Shown here in pieces: positions 43,044 to 51,286 of a stretch of DNA of 64,000 nt. Location: positions 310,001-374,000 of the forward strand of contig CAAFUS010000017.1 of NCBI GenBank assembly GCA_900766265.1. The letters run 5' to 3'. Within the stretch, counting starts at the first letter, position 1. Each line of letters opens with the position of its first letter. Origin of the DNA: Pseudomonadaceae bacterium (GTDB lineage: Bacteria; Pseudomonadota; Gammaproteobacteria; Pseudomonadales; Pseudomonadaceae). Made by a program: the position numbers and the translations under genes. Under the pieces are notes generated by a model. The model was not told the DNA's origin and ran no database searches. It worked only from the letters and a program-made list of their open reading frames with translations.

Positions 43044-43687
43044 GGCTCGCTCCAGTCCAGGCGATCGCGCAGCAGGAAGGCTGCTTCGGCGCGATTGCTG
43101 GCGCCGAGCTTGCGCAACAGATTGTGGATGTGACTCTTGATGGTGTGCGGGCTCAGGCACAGCTGCGCGGCGATCTCGGCATTGGAAAGGCCCTTGCCGG
43201 CCAGACTGAGAATCTCGCGTTCGCGCAGGGTCAGTTCAGTCTTGCTTTCGGCCTGCTGCCGGGCGCGGCGCAGCTCGGCGAGCATGCGCTCCATGAGCGC
43301 GCGGGGCAGCCAGTCGCCGCCCTCTATCAGCGCCATGATGCCGGTCAGCAGCTGCTCGCGGGTGGCCTGGCTGTAGAACACCCCGCGGATGGTGGGATGC
43401 CGGTCCACCAGCCACTCGGCCTGCGCCGGGGTGATATTGACCAGGGCGAAAGGTGCGCCGTCATCGTGCTGTTCGATGAATTCGGCAAGCGTCTGGGGTT
43501 CGCATTGTCCGGCATCGAGCAGCCAGAGATCCGTGCGCTGGCATTTACCGCCGAAGGCGGCCACGCACAACTGCACCTGGGTGTGCTCGCCCAGAAAGTG
43601 ACGAAAGAACAGGCCCAGCAGTTCGTTGCTGGTGACCAGGGTGACGGTCGAGGTCGGAATCGAAGCAGTTTTTACGGGAGCATCCAT
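43031..43687 (-). CDS. csgD: LuxR-type curli regulator CsgD
   Basis: 218 residues. N-terminal atypical receiver-like domain (VTLVTSNELLGLFFRHFLGE, TIRGVFYSQATREQLLTGIMALIEGG) and C-terminal LuxR helix-turn-helix (LTLREREILSLAGKGLSNAE, LSPHTIKSHIHNLLRKLG). Layout and operon position match CsgD, the activator of curlin and biofilm genes. The receiver lacks a clear phospho-acceptor cluster, as in CsgD. First gene of the curli operon, so the regulator is transcribed with its own assembly genes, unlike a separate csgBAC unit. Confidence 0.92.
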   Translation of the reverse strand: MDAPVKTASIPTSTVTLVTSNELLGLFFRHFLGEHTQVQLCVAAFGGKCQRTDLWLLDAGQCEPQTLAEFIEQHDDGAPFALVNITPAQAEWLVDRHPTIRGVFYSQATREQLLTGIMALIEGGDWLPRALMERMLAELRRARQQAESKTELTLREREILSLAGKGLSNAEIAAQLCLSPHTIKSHIHNLLRKLGASNRAEAAFLLRDRLDWSEPCRA

Positions 43688-43751
43688 GGCTTGGCGCCTT
43701 TACCAGACATGCTGGCTGAATTATTAGAGTTCATAAGCGACAAACTGATTA

Positions 43752-43776
43752 CGCCTAAGTTCAGACATCTTAGGCG
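43752..43776. repeat. Inverted repeat in the csgD/OPT divergent region
   Basis: Perfect 8-bp arms CGCCTAAG and CTTAGGCG (43752-43759 and 43769-43776) around 9 nt. The centre-to-centre distance is 17 bp. It lies in the 246-bp divergent region between csgD and the OPT transporter gene and so is a candidate operator; no T tract follows either arm. Confidence 0.6.
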
Positions 43777-43933
43777 GCTTGCGAACAGACTCATGGTCGA
43801 GTTCTAGCGAGCCGACGAAAGGTAATTTCGTCAATCTCATCAATGGCTAAACGCCACTGTTTCATAGGTCGTCGGTTATTTGGCGCACCTTTCGTGGACT
43901 ACGGTTCACCGGACCAAGTTGACTGGAATGCAT

Positions 43934-45628
43934 ATGAGCGAGTCCCGTGAACTGACCGTTCGCGCCCTGGCCACCGGGCTGCTGCTCGGTGCGCTGCTGA
44001 CCCCGTCGAACATCTATTCGGGACTCAAGATCGGCTGGTCGTTCAACATGTCGATCATCGCGCTGCTGGTCGGCTTCGCGTTCTGGCAGTTGCTGGCCGG
44101 GGCCTTCGGACTGCCAAAGTGGGCGCTGCGCGAAAGCAACATCACCCAGACCACGGCTTCGTCGGCTGCGTCGATCATTTCCGGCGGACTGGTGGCGCCG
44201 ATCCCTGCCTACACGCTGCTCACCGGGCAGCAGTTCGACACGTTGCCGCTGATCGCCTGGGTGTTCTCGGTGAGCTTTCTTGGCATCTGGGTCGCCTGGT
44301 ACCTGCGCCGCTCGCTGGTGGTCGAATCGGGGCTGCGCTTTCCTGAGGGCATGGCCACGCTGGAGACCATGCAGCAGATCTACAGCCAGGGACGCGAGGC
44401 ACTGCGGCGACTGGCAGTGCTCGGTGGCGCGGCGCTGCTGGCTGGCCTGCTCAAGGCGATCGACGTCTTCGTGCTGAGCCTTCCGCGCTGGGCACCGAAT
44501 GCGGCGCTCGAGCGTCTGACCTTCACCTTGGAGCCGTCGCTGCTGCTGGTCGGCTTTGGCGGCATCATCGGCTTGAGGGTCGGCCTTTCGCTGCTGCTCG
44601 GTGCCGTTCTGGCGTGGGGAGTGATCGCTCCCGCGCTGCTCGGCCTCGGCGCGGTCGGCCTGCCCGCCGATGCCGAGGGGCCGCAGTTCGCCGTCCTGAT
44701 CGAATGGCTGCTGTGGCCGGGGGTGAGCCTGATGGTCTGTGCCACGCTCACATCGCTCGGGCTGCGCCTGCTGCACGAGCGGCGCGAGCGCTCGGATCGT
44801 GGGCGCTGGCGGCGTCCGGCCGGGCTGCCGGCGCTGGGCCTGCTCGCCGCCGCGGTGCTGGTGGTGGTGCTGCAGACCCAACTGTTCGATATCGATCCGC
44901 TGATGGCGACGCTCTCGATTCCACTGGCCGTGCTCCTGGCGATGGTCGCCGCACGGGTGGTCGGGGCGACCGGGATACCGCCGATCGGTGCCATCGGCCA
45001 ACTCTCGCAGCTGAGTTTCGGGGTGATGGCGCCGGGGCAGGTGGCGATCAACCTGATGAGCGCCAACACCGCCGGCGGCGCCGCAGGCCAGTGCACCGAC
45101 CTGCTCAACGACTTCAAGGTTGGCCATGTGATCGGCGCCTCGCCCTCGCGTCAGGTGATCGCCCAGTGCCTGGGCATCCTCATGGGCAGCCTGGTGGGCG
45201 TGCTGGTGTACAAGGCGCTGATCCCCGATCCGCAAGGGATGCTGGTGACCAACGAATGGCCTGCGCCCGCGGTGGCGACCTGGCGTGCCGTGGCCGAGGC
45301 ACTGACCGACGGGCTCGGCGCGTTGGCGATGGACGTCCGCTGGGCAATGCTCGCCGGCGCGCTGTGCGGCGTTGCCCTCGGCGCGTTCGAGGCGCTGCTG
45401 CCAGCGGACCGGCTGCGCTGGCTGCCCAGCTCGGCGGCGCTCGGGCTGGCATTCATCATCCCGGCGTCGATCTCGCTGATGATGACCTTCGGTGCGGTGC
45501 TGGCCTGGCTGGTGGCGTCACGCTGGCGCAGCCTCGCCGAGCGCTTCGTGATCGCTGCGGCAGCGGGCCTGGTGGCCGGTGAGAGCATCACCGGCGTCGG
45601 CGCCTCGCTCTGGGCGTTGCTGCGTTGA
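43934..45628 (+). CDS. OPT family oligopeptide transporter
   Basis: 564 residues, about 14-16 hydrophobic segments. OPT signatures include TPSNIYSGLKIGWSFNMSII, ALRESNITQTTASSAASIIS and GLRFPEGMATLETMQQI; the C-terminus has VAGESITGVG, a frequent family ending. Members use the proton gradient to import peptides or metal-chelate complexes. ATG 43934 is preceded by CTGGA; ATG 43928 is an alternative. Divergent from csgD. Substrate unknown. Confidence 0.9.
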   Translation: MSESRELTVRALATGLLLGALLTPSNIYSGLKIGWSFNMSIIALLVGFAFWQLLAGAFGLPKWALRESNITQTTASSAASIISGGLVAPIPAYTLLTGQQFDTLPLIAWVFSVSFLGIWVAWYLRRSLVVESGLRFPEGMATLETMQQIYSQGREALRRLAVLGGAALLAGLLKAIDVFVLSLPRWAPNAALERLTFTLEPSLLLVGFGGIIGLRVGLSLLLGAVLAWGVIAPALLGLGAVGLPADAEGPQFAVLIEWLLWPGVSLMVCATLTSLGLRLLHERRERSDRGRWRRPAGLPALGLLAAAVLVVVLQTQLFDIDPLMATLSIPLAVLLAMVAARVVGATGIPPIGAIGQLSQLSFGVMAPGQVAINLMSANTAGGAAGQCTDLLNDFKVGHVIGASPSRQVIAQCLGILMGSLVGVLVYKALIPDPQGMLVTNEWPAPAVATWRAVAEALTDGLGALAMDVRWAMLAGALCGVALGAFEALLPADRLRWLPSSAALGLAFIIPASISLMMTFGAVLAWLVASRWRSLAERFVIAAAAGLVAGESITGVGASLWALLR

Positions 45629-45728
45629 GACCGGCAGCACCTGAATTTCCGATACCCCGCTAGGTCGTACCTTCACACCCGTAATCGACGAGCGGCCCTG
45701 AGCCGTTCGCCAAACAGAGGAGAACGGC

Positions 45729-46802
45729 ATGGCGGCGCCCGAGGGGCAGCGACACGAAGGCAAGGCGGTAGCGACCCGAGCGCTCATTCAGGCGTGCGTC
45801 CTGGCACTGGTGGTGGTGCTCTGCACCGTCGGCTGGCTGGCCTTCGATTTCCTACTGATGCTATTTGCCGCCGTGCTGTTCGGGGTGATGTTCCATGGCA
45901 TCAGCTGCTGGATCCGCGACAAGACCGGCATGCCGCGCAAGGCGGCCCTGGCGACCTTCTTCGTGGCGCTGCTGGGGATGACCACGCTGGCGGGCGTACT
46001 GGTCGCGCCAAGCATCTCCGAGCAGTTCGATGCCTTGTCCGACTCGCTGCCCCAGGCGATCGACCAGCTGCAGGCGCGTGCCGACGATTCGCCCAGCTAC
46101 CGCTGGCTGATGGAGCGCCGCGAGCAGATCGAGTCGGCTGTGTCGGGCGGCGGTGGTGGGGTGTTCGGCACGGTGGCCCAGGTCATGTCGTCGACCCTCG
46201 GCGCGCTGGCCGGATTCGGTATCGCCCTGGTGCTCGGGATCTGCCTGAGCCTGACGCCCGGCGTGTATTTCAACGGCTTGCTGGTGCTCGTCCCGCCAGG
46301 CTACCGGCCGCGGGCCGCCGAGGTGCTCAGGGAAACCGGGTCGACGCTACGGTCCTGGCTGATCGCCAAGCTGTTCGAAATGCTGCTGATCGGCGTACTG
46401 ACGACCCTCGGCCTTTGGCTGCTCGGTATCGAACTGGCGCTGGTGCTGGGGTTGATCGCCGGTCTGCTGTCGTTCATTCCCAACGTCGGTCCTGTACTGG
46501 CGGTGGTCCCGGCGCTGCTGCTGGCATCGCTCGAAGGGATGGACACCGTGCTCTGGGTGGTGGGCCTCTACCTGTTGGTGCAGGCGATCGAAAGCTACGG
46601 ACTCACGCCCTGGTTGCAGAAGCGCATCGTGGCCGTTCCGCCGGCGATCACCATCGGCATGCAACTGTTGTTCGGGCTGTTGGCCGGCACCCTGGGGCTG
46701 CTGCTGGCAACCCCACTGGCGGCGGTTGGCATGGTGATGATCAGGCGGTTCTACGTCGAGGATCTGCTCGGCGACCGCTCGGAGCGGGCGGCCGAAGCCT
46801 GA
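45729..46802 (+). CDS. AI-2E family (PerM-like) permease
   Basis: 357 residues. Six to eight membrane segments in the AI-2E/PerM pattern: LALVVVLCTVGWLAFDFLLM and FAAVLFGVMFHGISCWIRDK in the N-terminal half, and GLIAGLLSFIPNVGPVLAVV plus AIESYGLTPWLQKRIVAVPP in the C-terminal half, the two family signatures. Homologs are implicated in AI-2 export or Na+/H+ exchange; the substrate is not assigned here. AGAGGAG lies ahead of ATG 45729. It follows the OPT gene by 100 bp. Confidence 0.9.
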   Translation: MAAPEGQRHEGKAVATRALIQACVLALVVVLCTVGWLAFDFLLMLFAAVLFGVMFHGISCWIRDKTGMPRKAALATFFVALLGMTTLAGVLVAPSISEQFDALSDSLPQAIDQLQARADDSPSYRWLMERREQIESAVSGGGGGVFGTVAQVMSSTLGALAGFGIALVLGICLSLTPGVYFNGLLVLVPPGYRPRAAEVLRETGSTLRSWLIAKLFEMLLIGVLTTLGLWLLGIELALVLGLIAGLLSFIPNVGPVLAVVPALLLASLEGMDTVLWVVGLYLLVQAIESYGLTPWLQKRIVAVPPAITIGMQLLFGLLAGTLGLLLATPLAAVGMVMIRRFYVEDLLGDRSERAAEA

Positions 46803-46938
46803 CTCGACCGGCGGCGATCGGTTCGGCCGCTCTGGCCTGCGGCCTGCGCCAGGTCGTACACGTTTTGCAAAGGTGAGGGTGAAACCCTTTGCGCGGGTGG
46901 CTGCCGGAATTAGAGCATCCACTTGACGGAGAACGACC

Positions 46939-47280
46939 ATGAAGATGACCAAGATCGCCGCTCTGACGTTTGCCGGCCTGATGTCCACTGCTGCCTTCGC
47001 CGGCGGCTCCGGTAGCGGTAGCCACGACTCGATGGAACACGGCAGCACCACCGGTACCGGCGCCGCCGGAACCCAGACCGGCGCGGGCAGCGCCACCGGA
47101 ACCGGACCCGCCGGGGCGGGCGGCGTCGACGGCACCCAGACCGGCGCACCGGGCACCGGTTCCGGCGTAGGAACAGGCACCGGCACCATGGGTACCGAAA
47201 CGGGTACCGGAACCGGCATGGGCGGCACCGGAACTGGAACCGGCACCGGGGCAGGAACGGGCACCGGCACCAGCAACTGA
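46939..47280 (+). CDS. Secreted Gly/Thr-repeat low-complexity protein
   Basis: 113 residues. A good signal peptide (IAALTFAGLMSTAAFA) is followed by about 90 residues almost entirely Gly, Thr, Ala and Ser, with GTGTG blocks and variants such as GTQTGAG and GTETG. No hydrophobic or charged segments follow the first part (SHDSMEHG), so it is likely disordered. Codons use ACCGGN and GGTACC units, giving a DNA repeat. CGGAG lies ahead of ATG 46939 and a strong terminator follows, so it is a real transcribed unit. Function unknown. Confidence 0.75.
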   Translation: MKMTKIAALTFAGLMSTAAFAGGSGSGSHDSMEHGSTTGTGAAGTQTGAGSATGTGPAGAGGVDGTQTGAPGTGSGVGTGTGTMGTETGTGTGMGGTGTGTGTGAGTGTGTSN

Positions 47281-47296
47281 GTGACGTAGTGCCTAG

Positions 47297-47326
47297 AGCC
47301 CCGGCTTCGGCCGGGGCTTTCTTTTG
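47297..47326 (+). terminator. Rho-independent terminator after the Gly/Thr-repeat gene
   Basis: Perfect 9-bp GC-rich stem (47297-47305 with 47310-47318) with a TTCG tetraloop, followed by a T-rich tail. Strong. Confidence 0.92.
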
Positions 47327-47501
47327 TCTGTCTGACGGGGCAAAAGCCAGGTGCCGCTTATGCAGCGAGGGCTGTTCTGCCGTTCATGAGCTAGCTTGAA
47401 AGCAACACCCATCTGGGTGAGCGGCGCGTCGCTCCGGTCGGGCTACAGTTGCGCCGCGCGCTTTGGACGACGCATCGAATAACAATAATGGAGCGTATCG
47501 C

Positions 47502-49421
47502 ATGCGAGGTTTCCTCAAACCCCTGGCTGCCGCCCTCGTCATGGCGGCGAGCCCCGCACTGACCCAGGCCGGTCCCTATTCCCAGTTCGTGATCTTCGGC
47601 GACTCGCTCAGCGACAGCGGACAGTTTCCCGACGTCGGCGGGCCGCTGCTGGGCGGCAACCCGCTCGGGGGCCTGCGTTTCACCAACCGTACCGGACCGA
47701 CCTACGAGGCCGGCAACGGCGAGTACTACGCTCAGGTCAGCACCCAGTTGCTGGCCTCACGCCTCGGCCTTTCAGCCTTGCCCTCGACGCCGCTGCTGCC
47801 GGGGCTGCTGACCGGCAACCCCGACGGCACCAACTACGCCGTCGGCGGTTATCGCACCGACCAGATTCTGGCCTCCATCGTTGATGCGGGCGGTTCGGTG
47901 GTCGCGACCGGGCCGCTGAGCCGTTCGCGCAACGGCTACCTGGTGGACATGCCACGTGTCGACCCCAACACGCTGTTCTACGTGAACGGTGGCGGCAACG
48001 ATATCTTCCAGAACCGCAACGTCGACCCGGCGAGCGCCGCGCTGGTCGCCGGCGACCTGGTCGCCGGGGTGGCCGCACTGCAGGCGGCGGGTGCGCGTTA
48101 CATCATGGTGTCCGACCTGCCGGATGTTGGCGCGACACCTTTGGGCTTCGCCAGCGGCGCACGGCCACTGTGGAGCGCGCGCACCGAGTGGTTCAACGCC
48201 GCGCTCGACGAGCAGCTCGCCGCCCTGGGCGGCAATGTGATCCGCTTGAACTTCAACGCCCTGCTCGGCGAGGTACGGGGCGATCTCGCTACGTTCGGAT
48301 TCGACCCCACGGTCGCGCAGACCGACTATTGTTTCGTTGCCGACAACTGCCTCGAGCATCCTGTCTATGGTCTCAACGGCACCGCGCCCGACCCCAGCCG
48401 GCTGATGTTCAACGATGGCGTGCACCCTACCGCGGCGGTGCAGGACCTCTCGGCCGACTACATCTACGCGCTGCTGTCGGCACCCTGGGAAGTGAGCCTG
48501 CTGCCGGAGATGGGCTTCTCCTCGTTGCGCGGCCACCTGCGCCAGCTGGACAACGAACTGGCGATGCGTCGGGGCGACTGGCAGCCGGTAGGCGGCTGGA
48601 CGGTGTCGGTGCAGGGCGGCTATCGTCGGCCCAACTTCGACGCAGGCGGCTCGAACCCAAGCGGCGATGGACGCAGCCTGACGCTGGACATCACCGCCAG
48701 CAATCGCATCGCCGAACACTGGCTTGCCGGCGTCGGCCTCGGGCTCGGCGACAACCGCCTGGAACTCGGCAGCGACGATTCCCGCTATGACATGCGCAGC
48801 CTGCTGGCCACCGGCTTCGCCCGCTACGAGCGCCAACGCCTGTTCGCCCAGTTCAGCCTGTCCGCCGGGCGGCTGGAATACGATGATCTCAAGCGCACCT
48901 TCGCCCTTGGCATCGCCCAGCGCAGCGAGAAGGGCGATACCGAGGGCTGGATCTGGGGCGCCTCGGCCCGGACCGGCTTCAACCTGTTCCAGCCGGACGA
49001 GCGCCTGGCCGCCGGGCCCTTCGTCGGGGTCGACTACCAGCGTGTGGAGATCGACGGCTATGCGGAGAGAAGCGGCCGATCGACCGCCATCGCCTTCGAC
49101 GATCAGGTCGAGCGCTCGCTACGCCTGTCGGCCGGGCTGTTTCTCGATTACCGGATCGGCGATGCCACTCGCCTGACCGGCGAAGTGGCGCGCGAGTCCG
49201 AGCGCAAGGACGACGCGCGCGACCTGCGCATGGGCTTGACCAGCGTGCCGGGCAACCGCTTCACCCTCGCGGGCTATGCGCCGCCGAGCGGACAGACGCG
49301 CTTCGCTCTCGGCCTGGCCCATGCTCTGGCTGACAACCTGTCGCTGAGGATCAACTACGACTACCGCGGCAACGATGACTACGAGCAGGGCGTAGGGGTG
49401 GCGCTGACCTGGGATCTGTAG
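47502..49421 (+). CDS. estA: EstA-type autotransporter GDSL esterase
   Basis: 639 residues. Signal peptide (ALVMAASPALTQA), then a GDSL passenger of about 330 residues: catalytic Ser35 in FGDSLSDSG, block III GGGNDIF, and the Asp-His pair in DGVHPTAAV. The last ~270 residues form a 12-stranded autotransporter barrel (VSVQGGYRRPNFDAGG through GVGVALTWDL-stop, with the terminal aromatic/Leu ending). In P. aeruginosa EstA is outer-membrane anchored and needed for rhamnolipid production and motility. ATG 47502 has TGGAG upstream; a TTG further 5' is not used. Confidence 0.93.
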   Translation: MRGFLKPLAAALVMAASPALTQAGPYSQFVIFGDSLSDSGQFPDVGGPLLGGNPLGGLRFTNRTGPTYEAGNGEYYAQVSTQLLASRLGLSALPSTPLLPGLLTGNPDGTNYAVGGYRTDQILASIVDAGGSVVATGPLSRSRNGYLVDMPRVDPNTLFYVNGGGNDIFQNRNVDPASAALVAGDLVAGVAALQAAGARYIMVSDLPDVGATPLGFASGARPLWSARTEWFNAALDEQLAALGGNVIRLNFNALLGEVRGDLATFGFDPTVAQTDYCFVADNCLEHPVYGLNGTAPDPSRLMFNDGVHPTAAVQDLSADYIYALLSAPWEVSLLPEMGFSSLRGHLRQLDNELAMRRGDWQPVGGWTVSVQGGYRRPNFDAGGSNPSGDGRSLTLDITASNRIAEHWLAGVGLGLGDNRLELGSDDSRYDMRSLLATGFARYERQRLFAQFSLSAGRLEYDDLKRTFALGIAQRSEKGDTEGWIWGASARTGFNLFQPDERLAAGPFVGVDYQRVEIDGYAERSGRSTAIAFDDQVERSLRLSAGLFLDYRIGDATRLTGEVARESERKDDARDLRMGLTSVPGNRFTLAGYAPPSGQTRFALGLAHALADNLSLRINYDYRGNDDYEQGVGVALTWDL

Positions 49422-49487
49422 TCGCGGAAACCAACCCGGGCGGGCGTTGCCGAACGGATAACGTCCGCCTTATACAGGAGCCGGCCC

Positions 49488-49793
49488 ATGCAAGCGCTGC
49501 GACTGTGGATCGCCTCGATCACCCTGCTGGCCAGTGCCGCGGCGCTCGCCAATACCGGCGCGACCCAGCCGGGAAAGGCCCGTTCCGGCCCGCTGGATAC
49601 CACCGAACCGCGCCAGGAAGTCATCGAACGTAAGCAGGAAGGCGGCTCGGCACCGCCGCGGGAAGAGCGCGAACGGATCGGCGAGCCGAGCCCGGATCGG
49701 AAGGTCGAGCCGCTGCCCGAACAGCGCGACGGCACCGCGCCGGCGTCAGGCAGCGGTGCGGCGGCGCCAGGCGGCAGCGCGACGGGTACCTGA
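49488..49793 (+). CDS. Small exported Pro/Glu/Arg-rich protein
   Basis: 101 residues. Signal peptide (RLWIASITLLASAAALA) then a hydrophilic tail with Pro, Glu, Arg and Gly (LDTTEPRQEVIERKQEGG, PPREERERIGEPSPD) ending in a Gly/Ala/Ser-rich stretch; no Cys and no hydrophobic segment, so it should be periplasmic and disordered. ATG 49488 is preceded by CAGGAGCC. It lies between estA and the serA convergent terminator. Family not recognised. Confidence 0.65.
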   Translation: MQALRLWIASITLLASAAALANTGATQPGKARSGPLDTTEPRQEVIERKQEGGSAPPREERERIGEPSPDRKVEPLPEQRDGTAPASGSGAAAPGGSATGT

Positions 49794-49814
49794 CGCGCAC
49801 GTCGTGGAAACGAA

Positions 49815-49840
49815 AAAGGGAGACCCGAGGGCCTCCCTTT
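49815..49840. terminator. Bidirectional terminator shared with serA
   Basis: Eight-bp stem AAAGGGAG/CTCCCTTT (49815-49822 with 49833-49840) with an inner CCC/GGG pairing. A-rich on the left and T-rich on the right, so it can end both the rightward small-protein gene and leftward serA. Confidence 0.85.
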
Positions 49841-49858
49841 CTTGTCCCGCCGGTGTGC

Positions 49859-51088
49859 TTAGAACAGCACGCGGCTGCGGATGGTACCGGTGACTTTCTG
49901 CAGTTTCTCCAGCGCCAGGTCCGAGTACTCGGCATCGACGTCGATGACCACGTAGCCGACCCGCTCGTTGGTCTGCAGGAACTGGCCGCAGATGTTGATG
50001 CCGTTGTCGGCGAACACCTTGTTGATCTCGCTCATCACGCCCGGCACGTTCTGGTGGATGTGCAGCAGGCGGTGCTTGCCCGGGTGCGATGGCAGCGCCA
50101 CTTCCGGGAAGTTGACCGACGAAACCGATGTGCCGTTGTCGCTGTACTTGACCAGCTTTTCTGCCACTTCCAGACCGATGTTGGCCTGCGCTTCAGCGGT
50201 GGAGCCACCGATGTGCGGGGTCAGGATCACGTTGTCCAGGCCGCGCAGCGGGCTTTCGAACACGTCGTCGTTGGAGCGGGGTTCGACCGGGAACACGTCG
50301 ATGGCGGCGCCGATCAGGTGCTTGTCCTTGATCGCGGCGGCCAGCGCCTCGAGGTCCACCACGGTACCGCGAGCGGCGTTGATCAGGATGCCGCCTTTCT
50401 TCATCGCGCGGATTTCGCTTTCGCCGATCATCATCTGGGTGGCGGGCGTTTCCGGCACGTGCAGCGTCACGATGTCAGCCGTGCCGAGCAGCTCGTGCAG
50501 CGAGCCGATCTGCTGTGCGTTGCCCAGCGGCAGCTTGGTGACCACGTCGTAGAAGTAGACCTGCATGCCCAGGCCCTCCGCCAGGACCGAGAGCTGCGTG
50601 CCGATCGAGCCGTAGCCGATGATGCCGAGCTTCTTGCCCCGGATCTCGAAAGAGTTGGCCGCGCTCTTGATCCAGCCCCCGCGGTGGCAGGAGGCGTTCT
50701 TCTCGGGGATGCCGCGCAGCAATAGGATGGCTTCGGCCAGTACCAGTTCAGCGACCGAGCGGGTGTTGGAGTAGGGGGCGTTGAACACCGCGATGCCGCG
50801 CTCGCGGGCGGCCTCGAGGTCGACCTGGTTGGTACCGATGCAGAAGCAGCCCACGGCGATCAGCTTCTTGGCCGCGTCGAATACTTCCTCGGTGAGCTGG
50901 GTACGCGAGCGGATGCCGATGAAATGCGCGTCGGCGATCTTTTCCTTCAGGACCGCATCGGGGACCGAGCTGGTGAGGTATTCGATGTTCGTGTAGCCGG
51001 CGGCCTTGATGGTGTCCACGGCGGACTGGTGCACGCCTTCGAGAAGAAGGAATCTGATCTTGCTCTTGTCGAGGGAGGTCTTGCTCAT
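49859..51088 (-). CDS. serA: D-3-phosphoglycerate dehydrogenase SerA
   Basis: 409 residues, exactly the usual length in Pseudomonas. N-terminal substrate domain (HFIGIRSRTQLTEEV, GTNQVDLEAARERGIAVF), NAD domain (GIIGYGSIGTQLSVLAEGLG, NAARGTVVDLEAL, with the His of LTPHIGGSTAEAQ as catalytic acid), then a C-terminal ACT domain (VPGVMSEINKVFADNGINI) for serine feedback. First step of serine synthesis. In pseudomonads SerA also reduces 2-oxoglutarate to D-2-hydroxyglutarate, which regenerates NAD; the divergent neighbour is the D2HG oxidising enzyme. ATG 51088 follows recalled homologs; ATG 51094 is two codons upstream. Confidence 0.97.
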   Translation of the reverse strand: MSKTSLDKSKIRFLLLEGVHQSAVDTIKAAGYTNIEYLTSSVPDAVLKEKIADAHFIGIRSRTQLTEEVFDAAKKLIAVGCFCIGTNQVDLEAARERGIAVFNAPYSNTRSVAELVLAEAILLLRGIPEKNASCHRGGWIKSAANSFEIRGKKLGIIGYGSIGTQLSVLAEGLGMQVYFYDVVTKLPLGNAQQIGSLHELLGTADIVTLHVPETPATQMMIGESEIRAMKKGGILINAARGTVVDLEALAAAIKDKHLIGAAIDVFPVEPRSNDDVFESPLRGLDNVILTPHIGGSTAEAQANIGLEVAEKLVKYSDNGTSVSSVNFPEVALPSHPGKHRLLHIHQNVPGVMSEINKVFADNGINICGQFLQTNERVGYVVIDVDAEYSDLALEKLQKVTGTIRSRVLF

Positions 51089-51286
51089 CTGCATAAAACC
51101 TTAGGCCGGAGGAGAGGGGCGAATGGGCCGCGGGGCTGAGTCGGAGCCGGCGCGGTGACGGCTCTGCAGGCCGTTCGAGGCACGTTGCAAAGGGGGCGTA
51201 TGCTAGCATACGGACCCCGCGAAAGACCTCCACCCCTGAGGTGAAGCGTACTCAGGGTGACCATGAATCGTATGAGAGTTTCCGTC

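Noticed and set aside
46867..46892. Inverted repeat GCAAAGG/CCTTTGC upstream of the Gly/Thr-repeat gene
   Set aside because: Seven-bp arms with a 12-nt loop and no T tract; too weak to call a terminator for the AI-2E gene.
46990..47280. Short tandem DNA repeats, considered as CRISPR or VNTR
   Set aside because: Units are 6-12 bp with no unique spacers, and they encode the Gly/Thr-repeat protein in frame.
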